NCBI GenBank assembly: GCA_937922785.1
Contig: CALAJQ010000005.1
Coordinates: 1 to 64,000 of the forward strand
Direction: 5' to 3'
Source of the DNA: an uncultured Acidimicrobiales bacterium
GTDB taxonomy: Bacteria > Actinomycetota > Acidimicrobiia > Acidimicrobiales > SZUA-35
DNA length: 64,000 nucleotides
The notes beneath the pieces were generated by a model that worked only from the letters and a program-made list of their open reading frames with translations, was not told the origin of the DNA and ran no database searches. Position numbers and translations under genes: made by a program. Below, piece after piece: positions 61,801-64,000 of the stretch (position 1 is its first letter; every line of letters starts with the position of its first letter).

Positions 61801-63900
61801 CATACCGTCTCTCAGCTCACCGAGGTGCGGACATGGCGCCACGCCCTAGCCAGACGAGAGGGCCTGTCACCTGAGCAACAGTCAACAGACGCTGTCGCTC
61901 CGCTTGTGGTGGCCTCGCTCGAAACTGTCGAGAATCAGTTCGATCTCGAGCCCGGCGGCTTTGATGTTGTGATTGTCGAGGGCTCGTCTCAAGTCGGTCT
62001 TGATTCGTTGTTCCTACAGTTCATCGCTCCGAAGCTGATTGTTATGGGCGATGGCAGAGTTCGAGGTAGCTCTGTAACCGATCCGAACCCCTACGAGCTA
62101 GCCGAGCTTGCGGCTGAGATGCTTCCGGCCGACTATCAAGACCGTTGGACTCGTCCAGAACTGAGTCTCTTCGACGAGTACGCAGTTCGCTTTGGCGACG
62201 TACTCGAGCTGGCCGGCTCTGTGGTTGATTCTGACGAGAACCCCTTCGATTTGAGTTCAGCCGATGTGAGTTCGGCCGGTGACGCAAACCAGCCTGCAAT
62301 CGGCCTTGACGAGGACTCAGACGTTGAGGGGCCGTTCGAATCGCTGTTCGAACAGCGCGTGTTCAACCGGTTGTCTGATGAAGGCTTTAACGTGGAGCCT
62401 CTCTTTGAATCGGATCAATACGACATCGACCTACTGGTTCACGGTGACGATCAGAGTCTTGCCGTCGAGATCGCCGATGATTCATGGCAAGGTCCTGAGG
62501 CGTATGCAGCTAAGGCTAAGGCAAGACAGAAGCTAGAGAGTTCTGGATGGGCGCTGCATGTGATAGCGCGTCACGAAGCTGTAGCGAATGCCGACGCCGC
62601 CTATTCAGACATTAAGAGACGATTGACCGCAACCAACATCGTTGCTGGAGACCAGACCGAAGCTGAACAAGATGAGGCTGACTACGCACTGGAGCCTGAG
62701 ATCCAAGCTTGGGCCAAGGAGATGGCTAGCGCGGGCGCACCTAGTGTTTCTGCAATCAACGGGTTTGGCTCTGGTGATGGTGGCGAGTCGTCGTTCGGTG
62801 AGTCTGACGATGCGATCGTTTCCGAGGTCATAGTTACCCGCCCTCTTGAGGTCCCAGACCAGCCCCACCTAATCGACCTAACTGGAGCGTCGGGAAGCGA
62901 GGTGGCCATTGAATTCACCGATGAAGCTGAAGTTGTCCAGCCAGGTGAAGGTGTTGAGCTTGAAGCTGTCGAAGTCGAAGCTTTCGAATCAGTCCAGGAA
63001 GCTGAAGTAGTCGAAGCTTTCGAATCAGCCCAGGAAGCTGAACAAGTTCCTGAAGCTGAAGATCTCACAGAGCTAGAAGAGACTGACATCGAGAATCTTG
63101 AATCTGATGTTGTAGTTACGGTTGAACCTGAGGCGAGCGAGACCGCAGCTCAGCGAATCTTCGCACCGAGCGAAGAGGCTGTCGATCTTGACTGCGTCGA
63201 ACCGGCGCCATCTCAGTCGGTATTCCCTGACTCTGTTCCGGTTGAGCCCAGGCGTGCTTCATCTCAGTCGGTGTTCCAACCCGCAGCGGTCACAGATGAT
63301 TTTGAATCTGAGCCCACAGAACTAGAAAGTGGCTCGATTTTCGCATCTGTGGCCGATGTAGTAGCGGTCGCGCCCGGTGGCGAATCGGTTGTGGGATTCA
63401 ACACTGGTGCCTTCGCCCGTTATGTCGAATGGCAGCCGACCTATCGGTACGCAGCTGATTCGATGAGCAGGGATCAACTGATGGAGGTCATTACTGAGGC
63501 AGTAGCAGCCGAAGGGCCGATAAGGATCGATCGCCTATTCCGCTCGATAATGAAGAACAGTTCCAGCGGACGCCTAAACCGCAAGACTGAGAGCAGACTA
63601 GAAGAGGCAGTGAGAGCCGCCGAAAAGGGTGGCCTGATCGCAATTCAGGCTCCAATCACTGGCTCAGACTTGCAGGATTTCTTTGCAGTCTGTCCAACGC
63701 ATACGGTTGTGGCTCGTCGCCGTGGCCGTCGAAAGGTGGCGGAAATCCCTCCTTCTGAGGTGATGGCGGCACTAGACGCCCTTGACGACGGAACAGAAGG
63801 TACCTATCGCAAGCTAGCCAACAAGTGGGATTTGGGCCGCCTCGGGTTCGAAGCGAAGAGGTATCTGAAAGCTTGTGACGAGCTGAGAAGAAAGCGCTAG
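58846..63900 (+). CDS. Large helicase-nuclease-like protein with degenerate ATPase motifs
   Basis: From ATG 58846 (after AGGGGATGAA) this has 1,684 residues; the open frame extends upstream to 58660. The N terminus (LVARLFSYIAGVQRLRAQ, then RGFWLSELPDHDAVL) resembles large actinobacterial SF1-helicase proteins (DUF4011/AAA type). Where these have a P-loop, it reads RPTQPGTDAAKS (near 383). Where they have DEASQ and GDPKQLPP, it reads VEGSSQ (near 1045) and GDGRVRGSS. The second helicase domain seems missing. A PD-(D/E)xK-like region follows (about 1165-1255: RLSDEGFNVEPLFESDQYDI, then AVEIADDSW), then a Glu/Val-rich linker and a DUF3320-like end. It may be a catalytically dead scaffold or a nuclease lacking ATPase. 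The frame is intact. Confidence 0.7.
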   Translation: MNAAEIEDGELVARLFSYIAGVQRLRAQASPTAEELIGAGRGFWLSELPDHDAVLDSRDEAEGPAITLKFRAKEPVPAVTAELEPWLEAPYDRPGWEPKVRSEYLYGETVNEDREEVRLARLSDNPDIAAEIDQWLAEWRSWALEDIHAAPVRKLYRRIEEMMRQLDANPEQYEAVFQVGYLHTPGSDASNKGRHLVRIKASITKNEAGDIEITTSGSPMFHVSPLDAALLPDTTQVAATRSAIENSDGRATSSSSLGPALEEFASYLKLDTTYVADDQLLSTGDVEGSSGPLIVWAPAVVVRPIDPPAAPDTAARIAEQIAVNGNPHLALSPTYEPGVDAHAEVAGLLVAARNQTLAPTNLTDSELELLSRSGSAAPTVVLRPTQPGTDAAKSEAMIIEHLLALGRRILVTGSSLGRLNEMTAGLSDAARSMVAVVPETDPDTNTDTNTDSDTGAPTTSLVDEAIANYGQQKTVEVATQDEADLVSDLELLIDQLAEQELQLGSVHKVEAEEHEIHDVVGTIGQITHWHTQTASKYDWLEISADASQRPCPISNGDFERWLRLMRNEVSQADLAQIAVPDPLTGLEGIPSTGEFADLIDITDDPISPSVTATLDDTIVDMDSTERRDLIAELRSYLDVGVHNDLAARVTDRVLDQNGDEFNGWTVRQGQIAAAIGRVHATHIKWSHLPVVLSMDLSDATKSAAEVLEYLGKGRPLRLNEDGTPKLGIGAPKVLKENSDFFAKVRVGGKPAVEAEQLSAFIEGAEAWRLLDEVDAAWPSSTPVPAGATVSDRLSWHDSELAKLNEILDSSKRLNRRLNELYEAGLPTGEAWTSLADVQPFLDELERVDQVYTQAEAHVEISMLASRVERLTDQPNTRNWAAPLLEAIRDRNVAGYEGALERRLSMIRWDSQMNWLGDVRSRLRPHAPKLVSAMEADPGNQAWDERAKNFHEAWRWAAVGTWLTSKTLPSREAISKRIGFVEGQLRHTVSQLTEVRTWRHALARREGLSPEQQSTDAVAPLVVASLETVENQFDLEPGGFDVVIVEGSSQVGLDSLFLQFIAPKLIVMGDGRVRGSSVTDPNPYELAELAAEMLPADYQDRWTRPELSLFDEYAVRFGDVLELAGSVVDSDENPFDLSSADVSSAGDANQPAIGLDEDSDVEGPFESLFEQRVFNRLSDEGFNVEPLFESDQYDIDLLVHGDDQSLAVEIADDSWQGPEAYAAKAKARQKLESSGWALHVIARHEAVANADAAYSDIKRRLTATNIVAGDQTEAEQDEADYALEPEIQAWAKEMASAGAPSVSAINGFGSGDGGESSFGESDDAIVSEVIVTRPLEVPDQPHLIDLTGASGSEVAIEFTDEAEVVQPGEGVELEAVEVEAFESVQEAEVVEAFESAQEAEQVPEAEDLTELEETDIENLESDVVVTVEPEASETAAQRIFAPSEEAVDLDCVEPAPSQSVFPDSVPVEPRRASSQSVFQPAAVTDDFESEPTELESGSIFASVADVVAVAPGGESVVGFNTGAFARYVEWQPTYRYAADSMSRDQLMEVITEAVAAEGPIRIDRLFRSIMKNSSSGRLNRKTESRLEEAVRAAEKGGLIAIQAPITGSDLQDFFAVCPTHTVVARRRGRRKVAEIPPSEVMAALDALDDGTEGTYRKLANKWDLGRLGFEAKRYLKACDELRRKR

Positions 63901-63946
63901 AGGTACAAACTCGCGACAAAGTGGCTGGTTGGCTCGTCTTAAAGAG

Positions 63947-63972
63947 GTAGATGGGGATTGGTCCCCATCTAC
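63947..63972 (+). terminator. Terminator-like hairpin after the helicase-like gene
   Basis: GTAGATGGGGA and TCCCCATCTAC form a perfect 11-bp stem with loop TTGG, 46 nt after the stop codon. No T run follows (CCATCGACAG). Confidence 0.55.
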
Positions 63973-64000
63973 CCATCGACAGATCACTTACATACTTGTC

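Overview
The window looks like part of an actinobacterial chromosome, most plausibly class Acidimicrobiia or a relative. This is inferred from gene content; no database was searched. Supporting signs are a complete division/envelope kinase locus in the classical actinobacterial order (tRNA-Leu, fhaA, fhaB, pstP, rodA, pbpA, pknB, then opposed trpG/pabA and crgA), an F420-type luciferase-like oxidoreductase, a PAC2 protein, an ArfA-like OmpA/BON protein, a DivIVA protein, a sortase-E-like LALTG surface protein, mid-50s GC by eye, and many genes with a TANNNT box 6-9 nt before the start codon, which suggests leaderless transcripts. The boxes were used here to choose several start codons.

Layout. 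1-8.7 kb: end of an EAL gene, tRNA-Leu(CAG) and the division/signalling locus. 8.9-12.3 kb: membrane zinc-ribbon protein, tpx, rnz, LLM oxidoreductase, histidine phosphatase. 12.3-17.8 kb (minus): a tight run of M20 dipeptidase, L-serine dehydratase, cobU, cobT, cobS. 17.8-25.2 kb: acyl-CoA synthetase, PAC2, aroC, ferredoxin, OmpA/BON protein, a diverged ECF-sigma-like gene, an SH3b membrane protein, then tRNA-Ala(TGC). 25.4-34.9 kb: alpha/beta hydrolase, a CMD/AhpD-type gene with an in-frame TGA, PQQ-like propeller protein, prfC, a two-component pair, a polyprenyl diphosphate synthase, xseB, xseA. 35.1-43.2 kb: PAS/GAF/GGDEF/EAL protein, methylmalonyl-CoA epimerase, DivIVA protein, recR, ybaB, dnaX. 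43.4-44.5 kb: a thioredoxin-like gene with an in-frame TGA, tRNA-Ser(GGA), small SRP RNA. 44.7-55.3 kb: a 3,524-residue DUF11/SdrD-type surface protein. 55.4-64 kb: MFS transporter, DUF1801, tadA, alkD-like, dsbB-like and a large helicase-nuclease-like protein whose ATPase motifs look destroyed.

The strongest unexpected signal is a pair of unrelated thiol-redox genes (26093-26596 and 43491-44066). In each, one TGA falls exactly where the family has a redox cysteine (CMWU in one, UPTC in the other), the reading frame and fold continue normally after it, and a hairpin with a GG-starting apical loop lies 21-26 nt downstream. This is the layout of bacterial selenoprotein genes, and both would normally be annotated as truncated or missed. 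No Sec synthesis or insertion genes are visible in this window. Other notable items are the pseudo-helicase, the giant adhesin, a dispersed hairpin-forming intergenic repeat, a 50-bp perfect palindrome, an inverted pair of DnaA-box-like sites, and a possible AUC start codon in the MFS gene. I saw no CRISPR array, transposase or prophage.
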